The position numbers and the translations under genes were made by a program. The notes beneath the pieces were generated by a model that worked only from the letters and a program-made list of their open reading frames with translations, searched no databases and had not been told where the DNA came from. Shown one piece after another: positions 10,942 to 21,655 of a stretch of 64,000 bases of DNA; the first letter of the stretch is position 1; every line of letters starts with the position of its first letter. Origin of the DNA: Corbicula japonica (Eukaryota > Mollusca > Bivalvia > Venerida > Cyrenidae); NCBI GenBank assembly GCA_038501625.1, contig JAZAYU010000220.1:248001-312000 (forward strand), in the 5' to 3' direction.

Positions 10942-11042
10942 AGTTCAGAACCTTACCAGTGTTCCAACAAGGAGAGGTGACATACACGTTATCTGAAGAC
11001 CAATATCTTGGTGTATTGATGGGCGGGGTGGATGCAGATGCT
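10942..11042 (+). pseudogene. Cadherin A exon, 5' half missing
   Basis: The open frame reads FRTLPVFQQGEVTYTLSEDQ then YLGVLMGGVDADA and a GTAAGC donor. This is the linker plus the Y-x-x-x-x-x-E-D start and the V-x-A-D-A end of a repeat. The A-x-D-x-G-x-P half expected upstream and a splice acceptor are absent; half of a MITE is there instead. Confidence 0.6.
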
Positions 11043-11566
11043 GTAAGCAACATTCCTGGTTTCTCATTTGGTTTTGTCTGTCACATAAATATCCCTTAAC
11101 AGAAATTTTGTTTTTTTCTTGGCTAAGTATTGACTAAAGATTTTATAAGCATAATTCCAAAGATATTTGTTACTGATACATTGTAAAAAGGGGATCAGAG
11201 TTATTGTGGATGCTTTTTTTGGTGTGTCCATAAATTTGTGCTTTACCATTTTCTGAATTACTGATAAGTGCATTTTATAATACATGGGGTTTAAAATTCA
11301 TTGTTCAATTTATTCATAGATTCATATGATCTGGATTAACAGCAGTCAGTTACATGACAAGGCTTATTAAGGATTTATTTTTATCGTTTTTATCTTTGTT
11401 TATAACAAAGATAGCTTGTTAAGATTGAGGTTGTAACCAGGTGACTACCAGTACCTGAAATAATGTCTGTCGAGGCACTTCCAAACTTCCTCTACCGGAA
11501 AAAAGGAATAACATTGTTTATAAATCGTGGATTTCAAGCTTTATTTTACACTTTGACATATTGCAG

Positions 11567-11717
11567 GGAAGGATCGGAGTTGTCCCCTACAGCATACATG
11601 AAACTGATGCCCTCCCACCACAGTCCCTGGGACTATTTCTATGTGAACCCGATATCTGGAGTGCTGTCTGTGACCAAATCTCTTAATGCAGACACTACTC
11701 TGCCAGAGAGCTACAGG
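11567..11717 (+). pseudogene. Cadherin B exon with frameshift
   Basis: Acceptor ATATTGCAG, donor GTGTGT. It starts GRIGVVPYSIHETDALPPQS. After a +1 shift near 11630 it continues YFYVNPISGVLSVTKSLNAD and TTLPESYR to the donor in phase 0. Length 151 nt (150 + 1). The next exon (FYLVVTDQG) follows on directly. Confidence 0.75.
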
Positions 11718-12036
11718 GTGTGTTTACACGCAGACTTGGATAAGAAAATTGACTTTGGAGACTTGACATTTTATACATCAAATTAAACAATAAGTTTAAA
11801 ATAGTGTCTCTTGTTAATATTATAGATTTTACTTGCAGAAACGAACATTTATTTCATGAATTTGTTTAACCTTTTGAAATTTATCAATTCCTCACTGTCT
11901 TCTCTATAACGTCAGTTGTTCCAAAGAACAGAATAGAATAATGTGATGTCTTAAACTATACCATTGGTAGTCATATCAAAAGTTCTTAATTATCATACAT
12001 TTAATAGAACAGAAACCTTTAAATTTCATTTTGCAG

Positions 12037-12219
12037 TTCTACTTAGTGGTTACCGACCAGGGTGTACCAAGCAAGTCCGCGGCAGTTCATGTCACTGTTA
12101 ATATTAGAAGAAACAGGAATGCTCCGATCTTCAGAAGTGCTCAGTGTGCAGAGACCATTGATAAATTCACAACTGTTGGCTCAAGTGTGCTCCTGGTTAT
12201 TGCTGATGATGCGGACAAT
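12037..12219 (+). CDS. Cadherin A exon, intact
   Basis: Acceptor TTTTGCAG, donor GTATGT, exactly 61 codons with no stop. It reads FYLVVTDQGVPSKSAAVHVT, linker NIRRNRNAPIF, then QCAETIDKF and VLLVIADDADN. This is the end of one extracellular cadherin repeat and the start of the next. The linker keeps N-x-P-x-F but lacks the acidic DxNDN calcium ligands. Confidence 0.85.
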
Positions 12220-12237
12220 GTATGTAGTTATTTTGGT

Positions 12238-13496
12238 TTAACCTTTTACTTCATAGATACTGGCAGAGTACATAATTTCGGCCACTTTTTGCGTTTTTGT
12301 TTAATTACTCTTCATTTTTTTTACGAATCTTTATGAAATTTGGAATGTTTGATCCTGGGTATCTTTGACATAAGAAGCTATTCAAACTTTAATAGTTGTT
12401 TTGTATTTTGGGACACGATATCAATGTTTAATACACCTAGGATCATCCAGTATTTTCCGGCGGCGGAGTACGTAAATATTCGGCCACTCTTTAGAATAGA
12501 GTAATACAAAAATACGAGTATGAAAATGCTAAAAAATCATCTCGCATGAAAAATAAATAAACAAACAACCCAATTGTAAAGGATTTTGTTTCTACACACC
12601 ATTTTCACTCAGCATATCGTCCGAAATCGAAAGCCTTCAGTTGTGCTCTCAGCATTTCGTTCACTCTCCATGAAGACGAATAAAAGATTGCCGAAGTTCA
12701 ATACATTGAAACAGGGTCTCTTTATTAAGAGACCCTGATTGAAATGTGTAAAAAAAAGAACTACAAAATGACCTTTAGGTTTTCCGGGAATTTGTTCTAA
12801 AAATAGAGCTTGTTTTATTTATAAAATGAGGCCCTTCACTGGGTACCCAATATCAGCTGTTTGGTACAGACTGTTCAGGCCGTACTATTTCGTGCGGTTT
12901 CTAATCTGTAATGAAAGAACTCGTAGATCAGTTTAGAAATACGCTAGCTCTAACATCTTGAAAATGCTATATATATATATGATTGAATTATTTTGACACT
13001 TGATAAAAAAATTAACTGGACCCTTAGCGAACCTCAAGTTTGGCGCGTGCGCCGTATGACGTCATTTCCCCGCATGCTGTTTTATTTACAATCAATATAG
13101 TGGAGAATAACCAGTCAATAAATTTGATACATACTTGCTGAAATGATGTAATCTTTTGGACTCGGACACTAAGGTAAGCGTTTTTACTGACCGTGATGAT
13201 GGATTACGGATCAATGTCACGAAAAGGCTTTTAATCGGTTGGCCGAATATTTACGTACCGGCCAACATTACGTACTCTGCCAGTACACATTTTAAAGCAT
13301 GTGTGACCAGTGTAGATCCAGATCAGCCAGAACATCTGTGCTGTCTGATCAGGATCTGCACTGTTCGCATTTAGGTAAGAAACAATCTAATAAATCAAAA
13401 AGCTTTCAGTGCAGATCTTGATCAGACAGCACAAATGTGATGGCTGATCTGGATCTAAACTGGTCACTCAAGTATATGTATAGAAAAAAGGGTTAA
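12238..13496. mobile_element. TTAA MITE split by a 1-kb element
   Basis: The left MITE end TTAACCTTTTACTTCATAGA lies at 12238-12257. The rest resumes at 13286 (CACATTTTAAAGCATGTGTG) and ends GGGTTAA at 13496. Together they equal one normal MITE, with the 12260-13283 element inserted at its TA. Confidence 0.75.
12260..13283. mobile_element. 1024-bp DNA element with TA target duplication
   Basis: Inverted ends start CTGGCAGAGTAC(A/G)TAAT; the next bases match in part (GGCC). TA flanks both sides (12258-12259 and 13284-13285), and the pre-insertion MITE consensus has a single TA there. Tc1/mariner-like by target site (inference). There is no transposase ORF. Confidence 0.75.
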
Positions 13497-14111
13497 CTTG
13501 TTTGCATTAATCCTGAAACAAATTTGAATAGCTGAATGAACCATTCATTTATAGAGGATGGCCTCAGCAGTAGATGTTTTTCTTGGAGCATTCACATTTG
13601 TATTGTCCAACAACATTGATCTGGCACTCTTGCATTTGACCCTGTAGTCGGTATATTTTGTAAACTTTACGATCTAACTAAATCGATATGTATGTATATA
13701 ACCAATTTTAAACGGTCCAAGCTGCAAAATGTATGAAGCCCACTTAGTGCAGTCAGTAGAGGTGTTGCAATTTGCGAATAAAGTCATAAACTCATGTGTT
13801 CGAATTCATGCTTCAGCCACTATTTTTTTTATTTTAGTTTTAAAATTGCCATTCTTTAAAAACTCGTATAGACTGTTATTTTTCTGTGTATACTACCTGT
13901 GTAGTGTGTAGTATTTTATAACTAAATATTTTATGTTTATGGGCTAAGGTAAAATGCATTTATAGCCTATACAGTTGCATAATGTCACAAATAAAATTGT
14001 TTAAAAAAAACATTATTTAAAAGATATTCTAAAACCAGATGTACGAGTAAAACGATTTCAAATGAATTTTTACAAGTAAATTTTAAAAAATTGTGTATTT
14101 TCATAAAAAAA
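13497..14111. other. Intron, no gene seen
   Basis: AT-rich with no splice-bounded frame or recognised repeat. Confidence 0.4.
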
Positions 14112-14183
14112 ATGTTTGTAAGGATTCGAACCAGAGACCATCAGATCCGTAGTCCAGCATGTATACCAATGCACCACAAGGCA
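14112..14183 (-). tRNA. tRNA-Arg(ACG)-like relic
   Basis: 72 nt on the - strand with a perfect A box (TGGTGCATTGG), a perfect B box (GGTTCGAATCC) and an anticodon region GGACTACGGATC that resembles animal tRNA-Arg(ACG). Only about 3 of 7 acceptor pairs and 3 of 5 T-stem pairs form, so this is probably a tRNA pseudogene or SINE head. No SINE tail was identified. Confidence 0.4.
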
Positions 14184-14571
14184 CTGACGTTTGGAGTTCA
14201 CAATTATATCAATTTGTTCTCTGGTTATGTACCCGTGTTTTTCCTATGACCTTTACATAATTTAATGAGGTGCCAGGTCAATATTGTTGGACAATATATA
14301 TTTACGGTTACATAATTAATTTCTTAACTGGTCTGTTCCAAAGTTCGAGTCTTTCATGACAGTGGTGTTTCAGGTACACACTACCAAAACTTACCTTAAC
14401 ATCATTTGAACTTGCCAAACATTCTTGCTAACCATTTTTACTTAGGTTTCTGTCCTATTCTTACGGACAATTGTTTGTTCTGATAGAGAAATTCTATATG
14501 TGAATAGATTGGTAATTATAAAATTTAATTCCTAGGGTGTTTTGCAAAATTTAAGTAATCTTGTTTTTCAG

Positions 14572-14693
14572 CATTCTATTACATACAGCATTATTGCCAG
14601 TACATCGGGTTCTTTGTTCTTTGACATCAACTCTGGCACTGGTGTGATCAGCGTGAGTGGTGCTCTCACTCAGAACGGGTCTCCATATTCAAT
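14572..14693 (+). CDS. Cadherin B exon, open
   Basis: Acceptor TTTTTCAG, donor GTAAGT. It reads HSITYSIIASTSGSLFFDIN then SGTGVISVSGALTQNGSPYS. Typical B half (ITYSI, F-F-D-I-N, GTGVISV). The length of 122 nt is not a multiple of three, so either the final codon lost one base or the exon ends in phase 2, unlike its neighbours. Confidence 0.75.
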
Positions 14694-15356
14694 GTAAGTA
14701 CAGTACATTCTACTTAATTGAATGGCGGTTATTTGAATATTTCGCTTAATATAGTAGAATATTAAAACACAAAACCATTTCTATCTATTTCTATGATAAA
14801 TAATCTCTTTATTTGAATAGGTCACGGCGTGCATTTCATTTATTAAGATAGCACTTTCCCACCTTACAATGCCTTACGACGCTAATCCTACTTGAAATTC
14901 ACACTTTTCTGCCCCAAGGCAATGTACATTATCGGTAAACTCAATAAATCTGTCATTGTTTATCACCTGTGTTACATAATGACTTCCGTTCACTGGCATA
15001 CATAACTGTGTTTACAGTATACATTTATAGCAATGACGTCACAAAACGGGTTTCCCCTCATTGAGAATTTTCATTTGTTTACGTTCATAAGATGATCACG
15101 TTTTCAGGAAACCGGGAAATTCCCAAATAAAAATAGATTAATATTAAAACGAAAGAAACAGAAAAATATCTGTTCTTTTTCGAGAAGTTTATGCAAATAA
15201 CAAATAAACTTTGCCATACTTGCTCGATAATTAGAACGTCAATTAGATCATGCAAACGAATCTTAATTTAGGATGGGTTTTATAATAATCTATACGCAAC
15301 GTTTTGGCGCCCCAATGGAGATAATAACTCTTCACAAAGAAAATATAGTGGTATAG

Positions 15357-15590
15357 TAATCGGCATCCGAGCTCTGGTGACCATCGATGTCACATACATG
15401 ACAATCGAGGGTAAACTGGGCTTCTCACTGCCTGTACAATATGTCAGCATCGTGGAGAACTTTGACACCACTGCTGGAAGAAATCTTATCACAACCTTGG
15501 ACGTTACCAATACTAACACACTATTACAAGTGATTTGGGAGATTCTGTACATCAAAAGCCACAAAAATGTAGCTAACAATCAAGATTTTG
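15357..15590 (+). pseudogene. Cadherin exon lacking its 5' part
   Basis: It opens with IGIRALVTIDVTYM, then PVQYVSIVENFDTTAGRNL (Y-x-x-x-I-x-E-N, then a G-x-x-L/I strand), VTNTNT, and a B-like tail LLQVIWEILYI up to a GTGAGT donor. The usual A-x-D-x-G-x-P start is missing and the acceptor (GTATAG) is weak. No in-frame stop occurs across the segment. The opposite-strand ORF here is a shadow. Confidence 0.55.
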
Positions 15591-16050
15591 GTGAGTTCTT
15601 TGCTTTGTTTACCAACAGATTGTTAAAAATTAAATCTGTTTTTTTTTGTGCAAAATCTTGCAAAATTATAAGAGGCAAAAGTTACTATTGTAATGTCAAT
15701 TGTTGCTGTCAAGTCACATTTCTGATGAGCGATTTCTTGAAAAATGATTCAGATTCAAAATGCATTTTGCATAATGTATTTAAAATTCCGAAGAATAAAA
15801 GTAATCTTTATCTTGCCTAAAATATGGATTTGCCTTATCACCAGGATAGGTTGAAACCACACAATTTGTACCTGCATTATTTAATGATATAACAAAGTAC
15901 CCCAACATGAAGCATTTAAATGATAAGGAACAATGATTGCATCTCATTTCCTGTTTGTTTTTTTGTCGGGGAAAGGGGTTTAAATTTCAGAGGACTAATG
16001 ATCCCTTCCCTACAATAGTGTTTGCCCTTTTCTGGCAATATCACGGCAGT

Positions 16051-16291
16051 TTAACCCTTTCCTCCATAGATACGCCTTTATTGCTAGGGCGAACAGTTTA
16101 GCTCCAGATCAGCCGGCACATTCTTGCTGTCTGATCAGGATCTAAACTGTTCGCTTTTTTATTCATTAGGCTATTTTTTACCAAAAGGCAACCTGTGCAG
16201 ATCCTGATCAACGGCACGGATGTGCCGGCTGATCTGGATCTACACTGGTCACACATGCATAATAATGCCTATTTATGGAGGAAAGGGTTAA
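16051..16291. mobile_element. TTAA MITE, well-preserved copy
   Basis: Best copy in the window: TTAA, then CCCTTTCCTCCATAGATACG, an inverted interior of GTTTAGCTCCAGATCAGCC / GGCTGATCTGGATCTACAC, then GGAGGAAAGGG and TTAA (16288-16291). The TTAA duplication with CCC/GGG ends supports a piggyBac-type non-autonomous element. Confidence 0.75.
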
Positions 16292-16334
16292 AAACAAAAA
16301 TATGACGACTTAACATTTCAGGATTGCATTTCAG

Positions 16335-16469
16335 GATTGTTCGCAGTGGAACTCTGAGTGATTGGAAACCTAGATCGTGAGGCTGAAGATTTCTGGAACA
16401 TTACCATTGGTGTAAGAGAAGTACCAAGGAATACACATCAGGCCGTGCCAATCAATGAACTTGTCCAAG
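16335..16469 (+). pseudogene. Cadherin exon with TGA, carrying an LDRE-like motif
   Basis: Acceptor GCATTTCAG, donor GTATTT. The frame reads LFAVEL, TGA (16355-16357), VIGNLDREAEDFWNITIGVR then EVPRNTHQAVPINELVQ. GNLDREAE is the classical calcium-binding LDRE motif, which is rare in the other exons here. Frame in: 2 nt; frame out: 1 nt. Confidence 0.65.
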
Positions 16470-16569
16470 GTATTTCATTTAATGATTAACTTGCATTTAT
16501 ATACAACCATACTGAAAATAAGTTCAGGTCCGATTCTATTTTCTTATCTTCTCTATCCCTTTGCTTGAT

Positions 16570-16775
16570 AGATCCAACTTTTATCCCATGGACTAACAGT
16601 TGAGATAAAGATCAGCCAGCATATCCTTGCCCTCTGATCTGGATTAACACTGTTCAGATACTGGAAAAATATCATAATAAATCTAAAAATCTAAAAGCAC
16701 AGTATAGATCCTGATCAGATGGCACAAATGTGCCTGCTGAGGTGGATCTACACTATTTACCCACGGAATTGGTGG
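16570..16775. mobile_element. TTAA MITE, decayed copy
   Basis: Contains AGATCAGCCAGC and ATCCTGATCAGATGGCAC in inverted arrangement; the ends are not recognisable. Confidence 0.5.
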
Positions 16776-16794
16776 AATCTAGAGTAACTCTTAA

Positions 16795-17130
16795 GTGCTA
16801 TATCAGTCATGTAAGTCAATCTGATTAAAATCATCGCATGAAAACCGCTACACTATCAGGATCTGACGATGAGTAACTCAAACATGCTTTTACCACTAAC
16901 CCTTTGAACCAATCAGATTGTCCCCTACAAAATCGCAATAGTGAAAGTTAACATAGTATTTTTAACCATGGAAAATGTTTACAGCCTGCGCAAGACATAT
17001 TTTGCTGAAGATATGTGTTTATGTAGTATTGCATTCATTTCTAAAGTAATGACATCTTAAGATCATTTTACAAACGTTACTAATCAGGCTTCTTGTGTTG
17101 ACAATTTCTAAAAATAGTTATCAGATTTAA
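16795..17130. repeat. Dispersed 310-bp repeat, copy 1
   Basis: About 80% alike by eye with 40257-40575: CTATCAGGATCTGACGA, ACTAACCCTTTGAACCAATC, GCAAGACATATTTTGCTGAAG and GTAGTATTGCATTCATTTCT occur in the same order. Function unknown; no ORF. Confidence 0.65.
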
Positions 17131-17148
17131 TTAGAAATTTCTTTGCAG

Positions 17149-17346
17149 TATAATAATAACTTATATAAGATCTTTGTTACAGTGTGCCCTTCATATGCAA
17201 TAACGTATGTGTACCTGATGATTATCAATACCAACCATAACTTGCCAGCGTTCCAGTACCCAGTGTATCCCAGTGGGTTGTTGAACAGGGCTGTCTATGT
17301 TGGTGCTATACGCCCACAGATCATCGAGTTAACACTTACACTTGAA
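17149..17346 (+). CDS. Cadherin A-type exon, divergent, open
   Basis: Acceptor TCTTTGCAG, donor GTAAGT, exactly 66 codons. It reads YNNNLYKIFVTVCPSYAITY, VYLMIINTNHNLPAFQYPVY, then VGAIRPQIIELTLTLE. The N-x-N-x-LPAF linker and alternating strands fit a degenerate cadherin repeat just before the membrane-proximal exon. Confidence 0.65.
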
Positions 17347-17826
17347 GTAAGTAGGATCAAACTTATTGTCTGAAGGTTATAAAACTGAGATTGAAAACCA
17401 GTCTCAAATCTCAAGCATCTGATTGGCTGAAATGGACCTTGACTTGGCTGTTTGCTACTTCTTTCCGGGGCAGAAAATGATCTGGTGCTAAAGTGAGTAT
17501 ACTTTAGAGGTACCACTTAGAATTGATGCACTTTCAAAACAAAACTGAAAAAAGTACATTTTTAAATGAATAAATAGATGTTTAGGTCTTCCTCAAGGAT
17601 CATTTGTATATTTTTATTGTAAGATGAAAAATTTAGTTTTATTATATATTATAATAATTCTCTGATTTTGATATCAAACTTAAATCAGAGCTATGAATGC
17701 TTCGGGTGCACACCTTGTCTACATTGCTTGTGGATTAACTCCTCCAAATAATGTCACTGTGTGTTTCTTTATCCCTTAGGTATATTTTATAACTAATAAC
17801 AAAGTTTGTAGTGGCTTGAATCTTCC

Positions 17827-18010
17827 ATTAACCCTTTTCTCCATATATATGCATTTTTACGCTTGTGCGACCAGTGTTGATCCAGATCAGCTGGCACATC
17901 GATGCCATCTGATCAGGATCTGCACTGGTCACTTTTTGGTCAGAAATAGGCTAATTAATCAAATAGCGAACAGTTTAGATCATGATCAGATGGCCTTTAT
18001 TTACTCTTTA
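17827..18010. mobile_element. TTAA MITE, right-truncated copy
   Basis: Begins TTAACCCTTTTCTCCATATA and carries GTTGATCCAGATCAGCTGGC and the core. The right end is lost near 18000. Confidence 0.6.
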
Positions 18011-18212
18011 TTTTCTAATATTTTACACTAAAAGGCCTTTATTTCCATAGATAGGTTCCTTTATAAAAACCTTTATTTTTGTTCAGGGATGCTAGGCTGA
18101 GATGTCCTTATTAGTTCTTATAAAGCCTATGTTTTCTTATTTCAAGGATTACATTGAGAGTTTGGTTCAGTTAAGAAATAGGCAGCCTTTTGAAATGTTT
18201 TATTCATTGTAG

Positions 18213-18461
18213 GTTAATATAATTGAGAACATTAACCGGTTTATACTGGTTGTGGCTGCACCAATGACAGATGTGAATGTGGAACTGGAAAGTATCAGAC
18301 AGCTTCTTCAGAATTGTACTCATAGAGTGGGTGAACTACAGATGATACCTTACAACCGGCAGTATTCTTAGCGATGACAACACCAAAACAGATGTTACCT
18401 TTGTTGTGGTCAATCCTGATGCTCAATACATCCTGTACACAAACACTCCAGATTCTCTATC
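18213..18461 (+). pseudogene. Cadherin membrane-proximal domain exon, frameshifted
   Basis: Acceptor CATTGTAG, donor GTAAGT. The first frame reads VNIIENINRFILVVAAPMTD, then VELESIRQLLQNCTHRVGEL. After a 1-nt shift near 18355 it reads GSILSDDNTKTDVTFVVVNP to the donor. 'NRF-x-x-V-V', 'I-x-x-L-L-x-N-C/V-T' and 'D-x-T-K-T-D-V-x-F-x-x-V-N-P' are features of the membrane-adjacent domain of CDH23/PCDH15/Fat-type cadherins (family knowledge). The extracellular part of the upstream gene should therefore end here. Confidence 0.7.
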
Positions 18462-18489
18462 GTAAGTGTTTTTTTAACTATTTACTTCA

Positions 18490-18850
18490 TGGAAAAGCCT
18501 AAATCACATAGATGATCGGTGTAGATCCATGTAGAACCTTATAAGCATGCACATCTTTGCATTCTGATCAGGATTTTCATTTCAACCTGCCTTATCAGCC
18601 ACCTGCAAATAGCAACCACCTGTCTTAAACAGCCAGTTTGAATTTGTCCTAAACTGACATTTTGTTTTAATATTTCCCTGTCTTTAACAGTCACCTGTAT
18701 TAAGCAGACACTTTTTGTCACTCCCTTGGGTGGCTGCTTAAGACAGGTTTGACTGTATACTGTTTGGTAAAAAATAACCTTATGAATGTAAAAATCTGTA
18801 GACTGAATGGATCTGCAGGTGGATCTAGATCTATACCGATTGCCAGTAGG
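18490..18850. mobile_element. TTAA MITE containing a second MITE
   Basis: The outer halves GTGTAGATCC ... CTGATCAGGAT and TTGGTAAAAAATAACC ... GGATCTAGATCTATACC are separated by an insert with ends ACCTGCCTTATCAGCCACC and GGTGGCTGCTTAAGACAGGT, itself an inverted-repeat element. Confidence 0.55.
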
Positions 18851-19038
18851 ATATAAGTCATATCCCATTGTCAATAGATAATGATGGTGCTTAACAAAGT
18901 AAAATGAAGGTGCTCAACAATGTTGTTGATTTATGTCCAGATTCCAGTTTTATGAATATCACATATTGTGACTAAAATTTTACGATCTTTATTGTAGTTT
19001 TCAGCAGTTTGATAATATGCTGCTTTTATCAATTGCAG

Positions 19039-19230
19039 TGAGCTAGGCAGTAATACCTTGCCTCTGTCAGGCAAAGAATGCTACTTATTGGCTCAGTTGA
19101 CTAGATCCATATACAATCTGAGGAAGAGAACATCCTAGGCTATGCAGATCAACTGATTGTTCCAAGGAATACCCGCTCAACAAAATCCTACATATGGTGG
19201 TTGAATGATGAAATTAAGTTACATATCATC
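19039..19230 (+). pseudogene. Possible exon after the membrane-proximal domain
   Basis: Acceptor AATTGCAG. Codon phase continues from the previous donor (TC + T), giving SELGSNTLPLSGKECYLL. After a frameshift a second frame gives SEEENILGYADQLIVPRNTR. The 3' border is unclear and no clean 20-residue hydrophobic segment was found, so the transmembrane segment is not located. Confidence 0.4.
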
Positions 19231-19305
19231 ATTGCATTTTCATTGATGAAGTAGAAAAATCTAACGAAAAAATGCCATTCAATTAAACTTTGCACAAATA
19301 ATGTT

Positions 19306-20033
19306 ATTACTGTGGTATCATTTAATTTTGCTGGCACGAAATTTCGCGCAACCGCCGAAAAAGACTGTTTCGCGCGGACGTAAATTCGCGCAAATCCAAT
19401 TTTTAAATAAATATTATTATCGATATTTTACCGAACCGTTATTTTTACCTATTGTTTATTTGAACATGCGAGATTAGCATGTGTCAGTCAAATACCACTT
19501 CCTTTGTTAGTCAATTATTGGACCGCTGTTTATTCGGCGCCGCTAGTTGACACGGGACCCGTTTGATTCATCGATCTGGACCATTCATATCATAATAAGC
19601 ATGTTAAATTTCGTACCAGTTTTATGGTCTAAAGTGTCAATTAATTGCGAAACAGTTACTCGAAAAAGTGTTGATAAATTAAAAATGAGATGACAACAAT
19701 ACTGTTTGGTAAAATGTGACCTGACCAAAATGCGCGGACTAAATTGTTGTTCAAGTTTTGAAGTAACATTAAACATATTCCAAAAGAAATTGGACAGTTA
19801 TAACTAATTTTATTTTCTTTATTAACATAATTATTGGATACTTGAAATTTATATCAAGTAGCAAAACGGGCAACAATATATAAAGTGTAGGTTCATTCGG
19901 ACATAGCACGTTTTGGATACTTATGTGGAACTTTTTGGTTAAGTTTTAGCTTAGGTTTTGAATTTGTGCACTGGCCCGAGTGCGAAATACGCGAAAATTA
20001 AGCCATCGCTAAATAAAATGATACCACAGTAAT
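19306..20033. mobile_element. 0.73-kb inverted-repeat element
   Basis: Ends ATTACTGTGGTATCATTT (19306-19323) and AAATGATACCACAGTAAT (20016-20033) are exact complements. Just inside them, AATTTTGC and AAATTCGCGC-like sequence is partly mirrored. There is no ORF. A non-autonomous DNA element of unknown superfamily. Confidence 0.75.
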
Positions 20034-20135
20034 GTATCTTTATCCCGTGGAGTAAATGGATTTACAGAACTTGCAACTTAATTGCAAATATTAAAATTCT
20101 GATAAGCCAGTAAAATTCCATTCTTATCTTTTCAG

Positions 20136-20284
20136 CAGACATTGGACATGTATATGCCACAAGATGAGACAGTTCAGGACCTTGGTGAGATCAATATGAG
20201 CTTCAACCGACAGGGATCTGCATGCCAAATTGAAACCCAGCATGTCTCAACGAGAAATCCTGTCTACAATAATTCGGCCTACCA
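20136..20284 (+). CDS. Possible cadherin cytoplasmic-tail exon, open
   Basis: Acceptor CTTTTCAG, donor GTAAGT, 49 codons + 2 nt without a stop. It reads QTLDMYMPQDETVQDLGEIN then SACQIETQHVSTRNPVYNNS. It is polar, lacks the cadherin beta-strand pattern, and carries NPVY and NNSAY, motifs common in receptor tails (NPxY-type). With the membrane-proximal exon upstream, a cytoplasmic tail is the best reading; not proven. Confidence 0.45.
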
Positions 20285-20790
20285 GTAAGTATCCAATCAC
20301 AAAACTTAAAACAATGATGGTGATACGTAATAAAGTCAGTTAGTTTGGTTAAACTTGTGAATCCACAACTTTTTAGATATTACACAGAAATAGGTAATTG
20401 ATTAATTTAATTATGATTCGTCCTTTAAACAAATTTCACACAAATTACCTGCATTACATGCATATGAAACCAAGTGCAGTTATTCCCTAGGAAACCAAGT
20501 GCAGTAAATGCCTAGAAAACCAGCTGCATTTATTACTTACAAAACCAATGGCATTTAAAAGATGATAAAACTTAACTTTAATAATTATGTTTTGTATAAA
20601 TATAATAGAAAAAACAAAAGTATTTATTACAATTTATATAATTTGTTTCTTTAGTGTTGAGTCTTACACTACTACGGCAAGCTATTGTTCAAGATTAAAG
20701 AAACAAATACATGTGTCATTTAGACTATTTAGGCCAGTTTTAGTACTAGACTCAACTGAGAAATTTGCACAATAACATGGAAAACTCGTA

Positions 20791-20998
20791 TTAATCCTTT
20801 CCTCCATAAACATGCATTTTTACGCATGTGTGACCGTTGTAGATCCAGATCAGGTGGGACATCTGTGCCATCTGATCAGGATCTGCACTAGTCACTCTTT
20901 GGTCAGAAATAACCTTACAGATGTGTTAGATGTGCCGGCTGATCTGGATCTACACTGTTTGCCCACGCAATAAATGTGTCTATGAAGGCAAGGGTTAA
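20791..20998. mobile_element. TTAA MITE, copy
   Basis: TTAATCCTTTCCTCCATAAA at the left, GGCAAGGGTTAA at the right, with the usual inverted interior. TTAA on both sides. Confidence 0.7.
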
Positions 20999-21326
20999 AT
21001 TTTTTATGTCAGTTAACCCAAAGATCTACAGAAAGGTGATTACCATGTGTAAGTTGCAAGCATTTATTTTGGTTGTTGGCAATAGGAAAGCTGTGAACCA
21101 ATGAATGTTTGAGATTGGAAGACCAGTTTTCACAACCAGAATTTGAAAGTTAATGTTGCTTAAAATTTAATTGCTATGTTTTGAATTTTATTTTTTCTTT
21201 TGTTTTCATAGACTGTATGTCATTGTGATGTCAGTTATTTGCCCTTTATGTTTCAGGTATGTGCTAATAGGTAGCAAGTAGCCTTATCATGTCACCTGTG
21301 ATTCTTCGGTTTTTGCCATATACCAG

Positions 21327-21446
21327 AAAACCCTTCACTGCCGCCAGCCATTGGCACCATCATTGTTCTCAATCAGCGGAACTTCTGGTCAGATCAACTA
21401 TGCTCCCAATGACAGTCTGAACCTTGATAGTACTTTAATCTACCAG
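21327..21446 (+). CDS. Cadherin B exon, open; start of second cadherin cluster
   Basis: Acceptor TATACCAG, donor GTAATC, exactly 40 codons, phase 0. It contains LFSISGTSGQINYAPND and LDSTLIYQ, the B-half strand and closing Y-Q. It lies downstream of the membrane-proximal and tail exons, so it most simply belongs to a second, tandem cadherin gene whose 5' exons are not recognised here. Confidence 0.7.
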
Positions 21447-21502
21447 GTAATCTATCATTGCCCATTGGAACTTTAATGTCCACTAACAGATACACTGTAC
21501 TT

Positions 21503-21655
21503 CAGTGCCCAAGGTTATAAAACTGAGCATGGAAACCAGTCTCAAATCTCAAGCATCTGATTGGCTGAAATGGCGACCAGTCGCCATTTCAGCCAATCAG
21601 ATGCTTGAGATTTGAGACTGGTTTCCAATCTCAGCTTTATAACCTTCAACCCAGT
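21503..21655. repeat. CCAAT hairpin repeat, near-perfect palindrome
   Basis: The arm CCAAGGTTATAAAACTGAGC ... CTGATTGGCTGAAATGGCGAC is followed immediately by its complement, with GGCGACCAGTCGCC at the centre. Full-length version of the repeat at 10203-10311. Confidence 0.8.

Noticed and set aside
15280..15579. 99-codon - strand ORF
   Set aside because: Antisense of the cadherin exon at 15357-15590, which has the cadherin strand pattern in the + frame.
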